NCBI RefSeq assembly: GCF_900103825.1
Contig: NZ_FNIF01000036.1
Coordinates: forward strand, 1-34,316
Source: Paenibacillus sp. yr247
GTDB lineage: Bacteria > Bacillota > Bacilli > Paenibacillales > NBRC-103111
DNA length: 34,316 nucleotides
Direction: 5' to 3'
The notes beneath the pieces are model-generated. The model did no database searches, had not been told where the DNA came from, and was given only the letters and a program-made list of their open reading frames with translations. A program made the translations under genes and the position numbers. Each line of letters starts with the position of its first letter. Within the stretch, counting starts at the first letter, position 1. Of the stretch, positions 7,636 through 16,453 are shown piece after piece.

Positions 7636-8547
7636 ATGAACTTATTTTATAACTCACAATTAGCTATTTCTCCGATTAATTGGACGAATGACGATATGAC
7701 GGATCTTGGCGATCACTACTCCTATCAACAAATCATGGATGAAATGAGAGATTTGGGATTTAAGGGTACGGAACTTGGTCGCAAATATCCTAAAGATGTC
7801 ACCACACTTCGCAATGAGCTTGGAAGCCGTGGGCTTACGCTAACCTCCGGTTGGTGCGATATTTTGTTCTCTGATCCTACGGCTGCCGATTCGGAGGCGA
7901 TGGATAAATTTAAAGCGCATGTATTGTTTTTGAAGGAAATGGGTGCCCGTTACGTAGTAACGGCCGATGGCGCAGGTTCCGTTCATTGGGATCCGAGGGA
8001 AGATCGCTCGGAGAAGGGTGTTCGCAAATATACAGACGAGCATTGGGCTTCTCTTTGTGAAAATTTGAATGCCGCAGGCGAATTTTGTCGCTCTCATCGA
8101 ATGACGTTGGTATACCATATTCATGCTGGTACAGGCGTGGAAACGATGGAAGAAACGGACCGCTTATGTTTAGGAACGAATCCGGATGTAGTTTCACTGC
8201 TTGTGGATACGGGGCATTTGTACTATTGCGGTGTTGATCCTGCTGAAGTCGTTCGTAAATATGGCGACCGCGTCAAATATATTCACTTAAAAGATGTCAG
8301 ACAGGACGTATTGGATCGTGTAAAAAAAGAAGATATCAATTTCAACGATGCGGTGCGCCTTGGCGTATTCACTGTGCCGGGGGACGGAGTTATCGATTTC
8401 AAACCGGTTTTCGAGGCGCTTGCTGAAGCAAATTATCAAGGGTGGCTGGTCATTGAGGCGGAGCAAGACTCGTTGGTGGCAAATCCGATTCAATATTCGA
8501 AAAAGGCGCAGGAATATATACATTCCCTAACGAATTTGAAAGCATAA
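7636..8547 (+). CDS. iolE: Myo-inosose-2 dehydratase (IolE-like)
   Basis: Role: dehydrates 2-keto-myo-inositol to 3D-(3,5/4)-trihydroxycyclohexane-1,2-dione, the second step of inositol breakdown. Seen: 303 residues, TAGGAGGGCG before the ATG, only 12 bp after the dehydrogenase. The opening with APINWTND-like AISPINWTNDDM, then GFKGTELGRKYPKD, matches the style of IolE. Barrel metal ligands appear in VYHIHAGTGVET (about 160), LLVDTGHLYYCG (about 193), VKYIHLKDVR (about 213) and WLVIEAEQD near the end. Some related TIM-barrel proteins act on other cyclitols, so the exact substrate is inferred from the complete set of iol genes around it. Confidence 0.87.
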   Translation: MNLFYNSQLAISPINWTNDDMTDLGDHYSYQQIMDEMRDLGFKGTELGRKYPKDVTTLRNELGSRGLTLTSGWCDILFSDPTAADSEAMDKFKAHVLFLKEMGARYVVTADGAGSVHWDPREDRSEKGVRKYTDEHWASLCENLNAAGEFCRSHRMTLVYHIHAGTGVETMEETDRLCLGTNPDVVSLLVDTGHLYYCGVDPAEVVRKYGDRVKYIHLKDVRQDVLDRVKKEDINFNDAVRLGVFTVPGDGVIDFKPVFEALAEANYQGWLVIEAEQDSLVANPIQYSKKAQEYIHSLTNLKA

Positions 8548-8579
8548 GAAAAGTTAATGGGATGAGGTTGAATCTTCAT

Positions 8580-9584
8580 ATGTCAGTTACCATCTATGAT
8601 GTTGCGAAAGAGGCTGGAGTTTCCGTAGCGACTGTATCCAGAGTCATCAATCAACTTGACGGTGTCAGAATAGCTACTAAACAGCGGGTTTTGAAAGCGG
8701 TCGAGCAGCTTCAGTATCAATATAATCCGGCCGCGGTAGCCCTTGCTACGGGAAAAAGCAATGTGATCGGCCTTATGATACCCAATATCCGCAATCCATT
8801 TTATGCCGAGGTGGCAGAAGGAATATACCGTGAAGCCATGAACAAAGGAGTAAATGTAATCACCCTGAATCTTCTTGACGGCGAAAATTCAGACGAAGGG
8901 CTTCGGCTTCTGAACCAATACTCAGTAGATGGTTTACTGGCAATGGATATTTCCAAAGAAATGCTCGGCAAGGTTTCAAGTCTTGTTGAGCATGTAGTTC
9001 TTGTCGGAAATGATTATCTTGACGGCAGAACAAATTGCATTGTGACCGACAATTTTACCGGCATTCAGATGATGATTCGGCACCTCATAGAATTGGGACA
9101 CGAGCGAATTGCGTTACTCTCGGAAAAATCCGGATATGATGATGTGAAAGACCGTATTCGCGCCTACCAATATTGTATGGAAGAGGCAGGTCTATCGAGT
9201 GCTAGGCACGTGGTTTATGCCAATGGCGCTGATATTGAAAATGGTGAAAAATCAGGGAAAAAATGGATTAAAGAAGGCTTGCATCATTCTGCAGTCGTGG
9301 TAACCAACGATATGTTGGCTATAGGACTTATAAAAGCGCTGAAATCGGCGGGAATGAGCATTCCACGTGATATTTCAGTTGCTGGTTTTGACGGAACATG
9401 GGTTTCTACCATCGTTGATCCCACTTTATCCAGTGTGGTCCAACCTAAGTATGAGATGGGGACTTCAGCTATTTCACTAATTATGGAAAAGATACAGTCT
9501 CCCCTTTCTTCCCCCCGTAAAATCGTATTAAGTCCAACCTTACAGATTGGAGGTACCACGGCCGTACTCAATACTCAAAACTGA
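8580..9584 (+). CDS. LacI family transcriptional regulator
   Basis: Role: probable sugar-responsive repressor of this operon. Seen: the N-terminus SVTIYDVAKEAGVSVATVSR is a canonical LacI helix-turn-helix, followed by the hinge helix (NPAAVALATGKS) and the periplasmic-binding-protein-like sensor domain (VIGLMIPNIRNPFYAEVAEG through FDGTWVSTIVDPTLSSV). Length is about 334 residues, typical. Start: I prefer ATG 8580, since the family normally begins one or two residues before TIYDVA. ATG 8562 in frame would add MRLNLH and has no better RBS. Context: it is embedded between iolE and iolD, so it is probably made from the operon it controls. The TGTAAGCG-type sites at 2136, 2213 and 2351 are its likely operators. 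Classical Bacillus iol operons use the DeoR-type IolR instead. Confidence 0.92.
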   Translation: MSVTIYDVAKEAGVSVATVSRVINQLDGVRIATKQRVLKAVEQLQYQYNPAAVALATGKSNVIGLMIPNIRNPFYAEVAEGIYREAMNKGVNVITLNLLDGENSDEGLRLLNQYSVDGLLAMDISKEMLGKVSSLVEHVVLVGNDYLDGRTNCIVTDNFTGIQMMIRHLIELGHERIALLSEKSGYDDVKDRIRAYQYCMEEAGLSSARHVVYANGADIENGEKSGKKWIKEGLHHSAVVVTNDMLAIGLIKALKSAGMSIPRDISVAGFDGTWVSTIVDPTLSSVVQPKYEMGTSAISLIMEKIQSPLSSPRKIVLSPTLQIGGTTAVLNTQN

Positions 9585-9597
9585 CGGGAGAACAGCG

Positions 9598-11478
9598 ATG
9601 GAAACAATTCGTCTAACGATGTCGCAAGCGCTGGTTAATTTTCTGGATAACCAATATATCGAAGTTGACGGTCAAGTATATAAGTTTGTGAAAGGCGTCA
9701 TGGGGATATTCGGCCACGGTAACGTGACGGGGATTGGTGAAGCCTTGGAACAGCATACAGGCGAGCTTCAATTCATACAAGGTAAAAACGAGCAGGGCAT
9801 GGTACATGCCGCTTCTGCTTTTGCCAAACAAAACAATCGGCTGCAAATTTTCGCTTGCACCACCTCGATCGGACCGGGCGCGCTCAATATGGTCACCGCG
9901 GCTGCGACTGCGACTGTAAACCGCATCCCCGTACTGCTTCTGCCAGGCGACAACTTTGCCTGCAGACAGCCAGACCCAGTCTTGCAGCAAATCGAGAATC
10001 CGAGCGACTATACGATTTCTGCTACTGACGCGTTTAAGCCGGTGAGCAAATATTGGGACCGCATCGTAAGACCGGAGCAGTTAATGACAGCGGCACTGAA
10101 CGCGATGCGCGTGCTGACGGATCCGGCGGACACAGGCGCGGTTACACTCGTTTTGCCCCAAGATGTACAGTGCGAATCGTATGATTACCCAGTGGAATTT
10201 TTCCGAAAACGCGTGCATTCCGTTCAGCGTCGCGCTGCAGCAAGCGCAACCTTAAAGGCGGCGGTTGACCTTATCGCGAGTAAGAAAAAACCGTTAATCA
10301 TTGCCGGCGGGGGTGTACATTACGCGTTGGCTGAGAACGAACTTGCCCATTTCGCGGAGACCTTCGGCATTCCGGTTGGCGAAACGCAAGCAGGTAAAAG
10401 CGCGCTGCCGTGGAATCATCCGCTTAACGCAGGCGCGATCGGGGCAACTGGTACTTTAATGGCCAATATACTCGCCAAAGATGCGGATCTAGTCATCGGT
10501 ATTGGGACAAGGTTCAGCGATTTTACTACAGCTTCTAAAAGCGCATTTCAGAATCAGGATGTACAATTTATAAGCATCAACGTTAATGCTATGGATACGG
10601 TGAAGCTAAATGCGTTCGGCGTGCAAGCCGATGCCAAAGAGGCGCTCTCCGCACTGCATGCTGCGTTGTCACAATTAGATTACAAGACCACTTATGAACC
10701 TGGGTATATGCAATCACTTAAGGAGACATGGGATGGGGAAGTGGACCGGTTGTACGCCATGGAATTGGAAGAGGGACTTTCTCAGACACGCGTGCTTGGG
10801 GAAATCAATCGTTGGATGGATGACAGCAGCGTGATCGTTTGCGCAGCAGGCAGTCTTCCGGGCGATTTGCATCGTCTGTGGAGAAGCGTACAGCCGAAAA
10901 CATATCACATGGAATACGGATTCTCTTGTATGGGTTACGAAGTTTCGGGTGCTTTCGGAGTCAAATTGGCAGAACCCTCCCGCGAGGTTTATGCCATGGT
11001 GGGTGATGGGAGCTACCTGATGCTGCATTCTGAACTTGTAACGAGCATGCAAGAAGGTTATAAGATTAACGTGTTATTGTTCGATAACCACGGTTATCAA
11101 TGCATTCATAATTTGCAAAGAGCGCATGGTAGCGAAGGCTTCGGCAACGAATTCCGCTACCGCTCGGAAGACACAGGAAGCGCAAAAGGACCATACATGC
11201 CGATGGATTTCGCTGCTCAAGCCCGCGGTATGGGAGCTAAGACATATACGGTAACTACGATTGCCGAGCTGCACGAAGCGCTTGAGATGGCGCGGAAGGA
11301 AACGGTTTCGACATTGATTGATATCAAAGTATTACCGGGTACGAACACGTCCGGTTACGAATCTTGGTGGCGTGTGGGCGTAGCGGAAGTATCCACGAGT
11401 CCCAAGGTACGCCAGGCCTTCGAGAACATGCAGACAGAAGTCGCGCAGAGCAAGGAGCGGGGATTATGGGCAAATTAA
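9598..11478 (+). CDS. iolD: 3D-(3,5/4)-trihydroxycyclohexane-1,2-dione acylhydrolase (decyclizing)
   Basis: Role: thiamine-diphosphate enzyme that opens the cyclic dione to 5-deoxy-D-glucuronate. Seen: 627 residues. The N-terminal pyrimidine-binding domain has the catalytic glutamate in GKNEQGMVHAASAFAKQ, followed by CTTSIGPGALNMVTAAATAT. The central domain contains KKPLIIAGGGVHYA. The C-terminal domain has the ThDP/Mg motif beginning GDGSYLMLHSEL and ending about 30 residues later at LLFDNHGYQ. The early part (KGVMGIFGHGNVTGIGEAL) is diagnostic for IolD among acetolactate-synthase relatives. Start: ATG 9598 with CGGGAG 7 nt upstream, 13 bp after the LacI stop; the longer in-frame extension would overlap lacI. 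Its end overlaps iolB by 13 bp. Confidence 0.96.
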   Translation: METIRLTMSQALVNFLDNQYIEVDGQVYKFVKGVMGIFGHGNVTGIGEALEQHTGELQFIQGKNEQGMVHAASAFAKQNNRLQIFACTTSIGPGALNMVTAAATATVNRIPVLLLPGDNFACRQPDPVLQQIENPSDYTISATDAFKPVSKYWDRIVRPEQLMTAALNAMRVLTDPADTGAVTLVLPQDVQCESYDYPVEFFRKRVHSVQRRAAASATLKAAVDLIASKKKPLIIAGGGVHYALAENELAHFAETFGIPVGETQAGKSALPWNHPLNAGAIGATGTLMANILAKDADLVIGIGTRFSDFTTASKSAFQNQDVQFISINVNAMDTVKLNAFGVQADAKEALSALHAALSQLDYKTTYEPGYMQSLKETWDGEVDRLYAMELEEGLSQTRVLGEINRWMDDSSVIVCAAGSLPGDLHRLWRSVQPKTYHMEYGFSCMGYEVSGAFGVKLAEPSREVYAMVGDGSYLMLHSELVTSMQEGYKINVLLFDNHGYQCIHNLQRAHGSEGFGNEFRYRSEDTGSAKGPYMPMDFAAQARGMGAKTYTVTTIAELHEALEMARKETVSTLIDIKVLPGTNTSGYESWWRVGVAEVSTSPKVRQAFENMQTEVAQSKERGLWAN

Positions 11479-12308
11479 TTGTTCCTTGCCAAGACCAAGC
11501 GGCAGCTGACGGAAACGTACTTACGATCACTCCTGAATCTGCGGGTTGGCAGTACGTTGGCTTCAAGGTCTACAAACTACTTGAGGGCCAAGAGCTGAAG
11601 CAGCAAACGGAAAACACGGAGGTTTGTCTGGTGCTGCTTCGTGGCAAAGCAAACGTCGAGACAAGAAAAACGAAGTGGGAAGCAATCGGCGAGCGCATGG
11701 ATGTGTTTGAGAAGATCCCGCCATACTCGTTATATGTCTCTTCCGATGATCATTTCATCATAACGGCATTAACGGATGTGGAAGTCGCGGTTTGCTCAGC
11801 GCCAGGGAAAGGTACCTATGAAGCAAGGCTCATAGCACCGGAGAATGTCGGCGTCGAAATCAGAGGCGCTGGCAATATTGAGCGGCTGATCCACAATATT
11901 TTACCTGATCAGCAACCAGCGGACAGCCTCTTAGTCGTTGAAGTTTTCACGCCGGAAGGGCATTGGTCCAGCTATCCCCCACATAAACATGATCGTGATC
12001 TCTTCCCGGAAGAGACTTATTTAGAAGAAACATATTACTTCGAGACAAATCCGAGTCATGGTTTCGCCATTCAGCGTGTTTATACGGATGATCTGTCCCT
12101 GAATGAGACCATGGCGGTGAAGAATCGTGAAGCGGTGTTAGTGCCGAAAGGTTATCATCCCGTTTCGGCTCCTCCGGGCTATGAGGTTTACTATTTGAAC
12201 GTGATGGCCGGCCCTGTACGTTCGTGGAAGTTTACGAATGATCCCGAACACGCATGGGTGATGCCGCATAAGCTTGCGCAGAAACCGTTAGGGAGTGAAG
12301 GCAAATGA
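11466..12308 (+). CDS. iolB: 5-deoxy-glucuronate isomerase
   Basis: Role: converts 5-deoxy-D-glucuronate to 2-deoxy-5-keto-D-gluconate (DKG). Seen: 280 residues, the normal length for this bicupin. The metal site is visible as PPHKHDRDLFPEETYLEETY (about residues 170-190), with His, His, Glu and a later His in PKGYHPVSAPPGYEVYYLN. The N-terminal half carries the first cupin (YVGFKVYKLLEGQEL; VCLVLLRGKANVETR). Start: ATG 11466 with AAGGAG (11452-11457) 8 nt before it, inside the end of iolD. Its TGA overlaps the iolC ATG. The tight overlaps indicate translational coupling of D, B and C. Confidence 0.96.
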   Translation: MGKLIVPCQDQAAADGNVLTITPESAGWQYVGFKVYKLLEGQELKQQTENTEVCLVLLRGKANVETRKTKWEAIGERMDVFEKIPPYSLYVSSDDHFIITALTDVEVAVCSAPGKGTYEARLIAPENVGVEIRGAGNIERLIHNILPDQQPADSLLVVEVFTPEGHWSSYPPHKHDRDLFPEETYLEETYYFETNPSHGFAIQRVYTDDLSLNETMAVKNREAVLVPKGYHPVSAPPGYEVYYLNVMAGPVRSWKFTNDPEHAWVMPHKLAQKPLGSEGK

Positions 12309-13312
12309 ACAATTTACGATTTGATACTTCAAAATCCATAGATTTTATGGCGGTTGGGCGCCTGTGCATTGATCTGAACGCGAATGAAATCAATCGGCCG
12401 ATGGAAGAAACCGTCACATTCACCAAGTATGTCGGAGGCTCGCCTGCCAATATCGCAATCGGCATGTCCCGACTCGGGATGAAGACTGGCTTTATCGGAA
12501 AAGTCGCCGATGACCAAATGGGCAGATTTATCATGAACTATTTAAATAAAGAGGGAATTGATTCTTCTCAAATTGCTGTTGATGATACGGGATGCGTGAC
12601 AGGTCTTGCTTTTACTGAAATCAAAAGCCCGTCCGATTGCAGCATTCTCATGTACAGGGACAATGTCGCGGATTTAATGCTGCACCCGAAGGAAATCTCC
12701 GAAGATTACATTAAGCAGTCGAAAGCGCTGCTCATCTCCGGTACCGCATTAGCTAAAAGCCCATCGCGCGAAGCCGTATTCATGGCGCTGGAGTATGCCC
12801 GCAAGCATAATGTCGTTGTCTTCTTCGATATCGACTACCGACCTTATACATGGGTCTCCAAAGAAGAAACGGCTGTTTATTATAATCTTGCTGCCGAGAA
12901 GTGCGACGTCATTATCGGTACAAGAGAAGAATTCGACATGATGGAAGCGTTAGAGAGCGGTGCCGATCAGAGTGACGAACGGACAGCGGGCAAATGGTTT
13001 GACTATCAGGCCAAGATTGTCGTGATTAAGCACGGCAAAGACGGGTCGATCGCCTATACCAACGAAGGACAACAGTTTAAAGGCTCCATTTTTCCAGCGA
13101 AGGTAGTGAAAACCTTCGGCGCAGGAGACTCTTATGCAGCAGGGTTCATATATGGTTTGATGCAAGGGTGGGAAGTGTCCGCCTGTATGAGATACGGCAG
13201 CGCAGCAGCTTCCATTGTCATTTCCAGCCATAGCTGCTCCGATGCGATGCCTACCGCCGAGGAAGTTGACCGCTATATTGAAGTAAGCCTTACAAATGAA
13301 ATCGTACTCTAA
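12305..13312 (+). CDS. iolC: 5-dehydro-2-deoxygluconokinase
   Basis: Role: phosphorylates DKG with ATP to DKG-6-phosphate. Seen: 335 residues of the PfkB/ribokinase fold. The first signature is GGSPANIAIGMSRLGMKTGF (from about residue 44). The second, with the catalytic base, is KTFGAGDSYAAGFIYGL (about residues 272-288). The N-terminal line IDFMAVGRLCIDLNANEI is typical of IolC. The ATG overlaps the iolB stop as ATGA. Its stop at 13312 is 25 bp before the iolA start. Confidence 0.96.
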   Translation: MNNLRFDTSKSIDFMAVGRLCIDLNANEINRPMEETVTFTKYVGGSPANIAIGMSRLGMKTGFIGKVADDQMGRFIMNYLNKEGIDSSQIAVDDTGCVTGLAFTEIKSPSDCSILMYRDNVADLMLHPKEISEDYIKQSKALLISGTALAKSPSREAVFMALEYARKHNVVVFFDIDYRPYTWVSKEETAVYYNLAAEKCDVIIGTREEFDMMEALESGADQSDERTAGKWFDYQAKIVVIKHGKDGSIAYTNEGQQFKGSIFPAKVVKTFGAGDSYAAGFIYGLMQGWEVSACMRYGSAAASIVISSHSCSDAMPTAEEVDRYIEVSLTNEIVL

Positions 13313-13337
13313 TCCTACTGAAAGGCAGGGAATATCA

Positions 13338-14810
13338 ATGTCATCTTCAACTCCAACTACACAGCAAGTGACAACTCTTAAAAACTTAATTGGCGGACAA
13401 TGGGTGGAATCGTGTTCCACGCAAGCGGATGCTGTCATGAATCCCGCAACGGAGGAAATTCTAGCATACGTGCCAATCTCTGGTAAAGATGAAGTGGATT
13501 TAGCTGTCAAGGCTGCCGAAGAAGCTTTTAAAACATGGAGTAAGACTGCTGTACCTAGAAGGGCGCGCATATTGTTCAAGTATCAGCAGCTTCTTGTTGA
13601 TAACTGGGAAGCATTGGCGAAGCTGATTACGCTTGAAAACGGTAAATCTTACGAGGAAGCATACGGCGAAGTGCAGCGCGGCATCGAATGCGTGGAATTT
13701 GCAGCCGGGGCTCCGACGCTCATGATGGGCAAACAGCTGCCGGATATCGCAACGAACCTAGAGTCAGGAATGTTCCGTTACCCGGTCGGGGTTGTAGGCG
13801 GAATTACGCCGTTCAACTTTCCGATGATGGTGCCATGCTGGATGTTCCCCCTTGCTATTGCTTGCGGAAACACCTTTGTATTTAAGCCGTCGGAACGTAC
13901 GCCGATACTTGCAAACCGCTTGGCGGAATTGTTTGAAGAAGCAGGCTTGCCTGCTGGCGTATTGAACGTGGTTCACGGTGCACATAACGTCGTTAACGGT
14001 TTATTAGAGAATCCGGGCATCAAGGCGATTTCCTTCGTTGGTTCTCAGCCTGTTGCCGAATATGTATATAAGCAGGGCGCAGCCCATGGCAAAAGAGTAC
14101 AGGCATTGGCAGGCGCCAAAAACCATTCCATCGTCATGCCGGATGCCGACCTAGATCAAGCAGTGAATCAAATTATTTCCGCAGCATTCGGTTCTGCTGG
14201 CGAGCGCTGTATGGCTTGTGCCGTGGTTGTTGCTGTAGGCGACATCGCTGATCAATTGACCGCGAAGCTGACTGAAGCTGCGGATAAGATCAGAATCGGC
14301 AACGGCATGGAAAAAGGCGTGTTTCTGGGTCCGGTCATTCGCGACAGCCATAAACAAAGAACAGTTCAATATATCGAAACGGGCGAAAAGGAAGGGGCAA
14401 TTCTTGTTCGCGACGGCCGTACCGATTCGGCGGCTTGCGAGAAAGGTTATTTCGTTGGCCCGACGATTTTCGATCATGTTACTACGGACATGAAGATTTG
14501 GCAGGATGAAATTTTCGCGCCTGTGCTTTCCATTGTCAGAGTTGAAACGCTGCAGGACGCGATTGAACTCGCGAACCGTTCGGAATTAGCAAACGGAGCT
14601 TGCTTGTTCACAACAAGCGGCAAGCATGCTCGCGATTTCCGCGAGAATATCGATGCAGGCATGCTCGGCGTTAATCTGGGCGTTCCCGCACCGATGGCCT
14701 TTTTCCCTTTTTCAGGTTGGAAAAAATCGTTCTATGGCGATCTCCATGCGAATGGTTCGGATGGCGTAGAATTTTATACTCGCAAGAAAATGATTACCTC
14801 TCGCTGGTAA
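13338..14810 (+). CDS. iolA: CoA-acylating methylmalonate/malonate-semialdehyde dehydrogenase
   Basis: Role: oxidises malonate semialdehyde with NAD and CoA to acetyl-CoA and CO2, the last step of inositol breakdown (family also called MmsA). Seen: 490 residues. The Rossmann part has GGITPFNFPMMVPCWMFPLA and FKPSERTP. SFVGSQPVAEYVYKQGAAHG follows. The nucleophilic cysteine lies in GSAGERCMACAVVV. The C-terminus has FPFSGWKKSFYGDLHANGSD, diagnostic for this branch of aldehyde dehydrogenases. Start: ATG 13338 with AGGCAGGG about 8 nt upstream; the frame runs further back into iolC but without a usable RBS. It is followed after 32 bp by the aldolase gene. Confidence 0.96.
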   Translation: MSSSTPTTQQVTTLKNLIGGQWVESCSTQADAVMNPATEEILAYVPISGKDEVDLAVKAAEEAFKTWSKTAVPRRARILFKYQQLLVDNWEALAKLITLENGKSYEEAYGEVQRGIECVEFAAGAPTLMMGKQLPDIATNLESGMFRYPVGVVGGITPFNFPMMVPCWMFPLAIACGNTFVFKPSERTPILANRLAELFEEAGLPAGVLNVVHGAHNVVNGLLENPGIKAISFVGSQPVAEYVYKQGAAHGKRVQALAGAKNHSIVMPDADLDQAVNQIISAAFGSAGERCMACAVVVAVGDIADQLTAKLTEAADKIRIGNGMEKGVFLGPVIRDSHKQRTVQYIETGEKEGAILVRDGRTDSAACEKGYFVGPTIFDHVTTDMKIWQDEIFAPVLSIVRVETLQDAIELANRSELANGACLFTTSGKHARDFRENIDAGMLGVNLGVPAPMAFFPFSGWKKSFYGDLHANGSDGVEFYTRKKMITSRW

Positions 14811-14842
14811 GATAACAAGTGTAGAGCAGGAGGAAAGCAATC

Positions 14843-15712
14843 ATGAAGCTTGTATCCATGAAAGAAATGCTGGCCAAAGCCTTGGATGGGAAGTATGCCG
14901 TAGGCCAGTTTAACGTGAATAATCTGGAATTTACGCAGGCGATCCTGCTGGCGGCCCAAGAAGAAAACGCTCCTGTCATCTTAGGGATCAGCGAGCCTTA
15001 TATCCCCTATTTGGGCGGATATAAACTCGTTACCGCGATTGTGCAGGCCTTGGTTGAAGAATGGAAGATCGAGATACCCGTTGCCGTTCATCTAGATCAC
15101 GGTTTGTCGTTTGAATCGTGCATCAAAGCGATGGCCGCCGGATTTACTTCCGTGATGATCGATGGCTCCCATCATTCTTTGGAAGAAAACATCGCGGTAA
15201 CGAAAAGAGTGGTTGAAGCGGCACGCGCGTTTAACGTTTCGGTTGAAGCCGAGCTAGGTCGCATCGCTGGAAGAGAAGACGATCTGGTTGTCCAGGAAGC
15301 AGATGCCATGCATGCTGTTCCTGCGGATTGCGTAGCATTGGCGCGGGCTACAAGCATCGACTGTATTGCTCCGGCGCTCGGCTCAGTCCATGGTCCTTAC
15401 AAGGGAGAACCCAAGTTAAACTTTGTACGCATGGAAGAAATAAGAAAGCAGACCGGAATACCGCTCGTGCTGCATGGCGGCACAGGCATTCCTTCGAAGG
15501 ATATTCAGCAGGCAATCACACTCGGTACGGCGAAAATCAACGTCAATACGGAGAATCAAATGGCTTGCACGTCCGCCGTTCGTCAAATTCTGAGTGAATT
15601 ACCTAATGAATATGATCCACGTAAATACCTCGGACCAGCGCGCGAAGCCGTGAAAGAAACGGTGAAGCGGAAAATGAGGGAGTTTGGATCATCCGGAAAA
15701 GCTTTAGTGTAA
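14843..15712 (+). CDS. iolJ: Class II aldolase, 6-phospho-5-dehydro-2-deoxy-D-gluconate aldolase (FbaA-like)
   Basis: Role: cleaves DKG-6-phosphate to dihydroxyacetone phosphate and malonate semialdehyde. Seen: 289 residues with the full zinc and substrate motifs of class II fructose-bisphosphate aldolases: FNVNNLEF, PVAVHLDHGLSFESC (Asp and His), MIDGSHHS, VEAELGRIAG, GSVHGPYKG (zinc His), VLHGGTGIP (zinc His) and KINVNTENQM. AGGAGG lies before the ATG. Fructose-bisphosphate aldolase is the alternative by sequence, but as last gene of the iol run the IolJ role is much more likely. A strong terminator starts 13 bp after the stop. Confidence 0.93.
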   Translation: MKLVSMKEMLAKALDGKYAVGQFNVNNLEFTQAILLAAQEENAPVILGISEPYIPYLGGYKLVTAIVQALVEEWKIEIPVAVHLDHGLSFESCIKAMAAGFTSVMIDGSHHSLEENIAVTKRVVEAARAFNVSVEAELGRIAGREDDLVVQEADAMHAVPADCVALARATSIDCIAPALGSVHGPYKGEPKLNFVRMEEIRKQTGIPLVLHGGTGIPSKDIQQAITLGTAKINVNTENQMACTSAVRQILSELPNEYDPRKYLGPAREAVKETVKRKMREFGSSGKALV

Positions 15713-15725
15713 ATTGAAACGAAGT

Positions 15726-15764
15726 AAAAGGCGGCTAGCTCGAACGAGACTTAGCCGTCCTTTT
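15726..15764 (+). terminator. Intrinsic terminator of the inositol operon
   Basis: AAAAGGCGGCTA (15726-15737) pairs with TAGCCGTCCTTTT (15752-15764) with a single bulged base, giving a 12-bp stem ending in a T tract. It sits directly after iolJ and closes the operon of about 13.6 kb. Confidence 0.88.
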
Positions 15765-16032
15765 GTAGTTTCCAGTTGAACGTACTGAAAGTGGAAATAC
15801 GGAAGGTTTGTTTTATTTCCGGAACAGGCGGAGATGCAGACGGGCATAAAGAACATAATTGTCGCAGAAGTTATTAGAGAAAATGATGACGTAATATGGT
15901 GAGGAATTGGTGCTGATAAAAATAGCAGAGATGAGTGATTCTGGGCTATGACTATATTGAGAAACGAGTTGAAAAAGGGCTAAGATATTTTCAAGGGGCG
16001 GGGCTTTAGAGAAAGGTTTGGGACGCCTGGGC
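15765..16032. other. Intergenic stretch, no gene seen
   Basis: I see no frame with coding character, no clear promoter and no terminator here. The sequence is AT-rich up to about 16000 and becomes GC-richer toward 16030, where the next fragment begins. Confidence 0.4.
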
Positions 16033-16113
16033 TTAAGCCGCCTCCCCGAATAACCTCAGCATCACGCGTCGTCGAATTGTGGATTTGCCAAGGTAATCGC
16101 GAATGGTTTCCAG
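16033..16113 (-). pseudogene. C-terminal fragment of an unidentified protein, GC-rich
   Basis: Read leftward, the frame encodes NLETIRDYLGKST followed by IRRRVMLRLFGEAA and a TAA stop at 16035-16033. The composition (Arg/Leu-rich amphipathic end) and high GC compared with the AT-rich flanks look like the tail of a real gene, but no start or domain is present. I do not recognise the family. The upstream continuation dissolves into a region that reads better on the plus strand, so a recombination junction near 16105 is likely. Confidence 0.35.
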
Positions 16114-16436
16114 ATTATAACTTATGATAACTCTACTCGCACCCTTATTGGAACTGCTTATATAAATTCGGATATGACAGAAATCTCATTAGAAATTAAC
16201 AGTGAGAAACTCTTAATTTTAAATGCAGGTGGTACTTCTGTTATCAGCTATCCAGCAAATAATTTAACTGAAGCCGTGCAATTAAACCAAAAATTAAAGG
16301 CAAGTTAACAGTATACTATGTGGACAATGAACCATTTGTCATTCCGCAAACGAGAAACTTTAGTTCAACAAAACGCGGCAGTACAAATCTTATTTCGAAC
16401 TGCCAAATTTTTTGTTTAAGTATGCCCCCAGTCTAA
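16096..16436 (+). pseudogene. Frameshifted remnant, possibly a stalk-domain (copper amine oxidase N-terminal-like) protein
   Basis: Seen: from about 16096 one frame reads QIITYDNSTRTLIGTAYINS, then a Glu/Ile/Leu beta-rich stretch, to a TAA at 16306. Immediately beyond, the neighbouring frame continues sensibly as GKLTVYYVDNEPFVIPQTRN and stays open to 16436. There is no credible start codon or RBS. The YDNSTRT and alternating beta pattern resemble the WDxxTKT segment of stalk domains, which are abundant in Paenibacillus secreted proteins. That identity is tentative. A terminator-like hairpin overlaps its end. Confidence 0.4.
16377..16414 (+). terminator. Probable intrinsic terminator
   Basis: GGCAGT (16377-16382) pairs with ACTGCC (16399-16404) and is followed by AAATTTTTT. 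The stem is short (6 bp) with a 16-nt loop, so strength is modest. It would end a transcript coming from the remnant at 16096-16436, and it lies 40 bp from the stop of the convergent deacetylase gene. Confidence 0.5.
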
Positions 16437-16453
16437 TACTTTATTTTCCATGT

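Noticed and set aside
9613..9990. Antisense open frames inside iolD (also seen in iolC, iolA and the Gfo gene)
   Set aside because: Typical mirror frames of GC-richer coding sequence; no start signals or family motifs.
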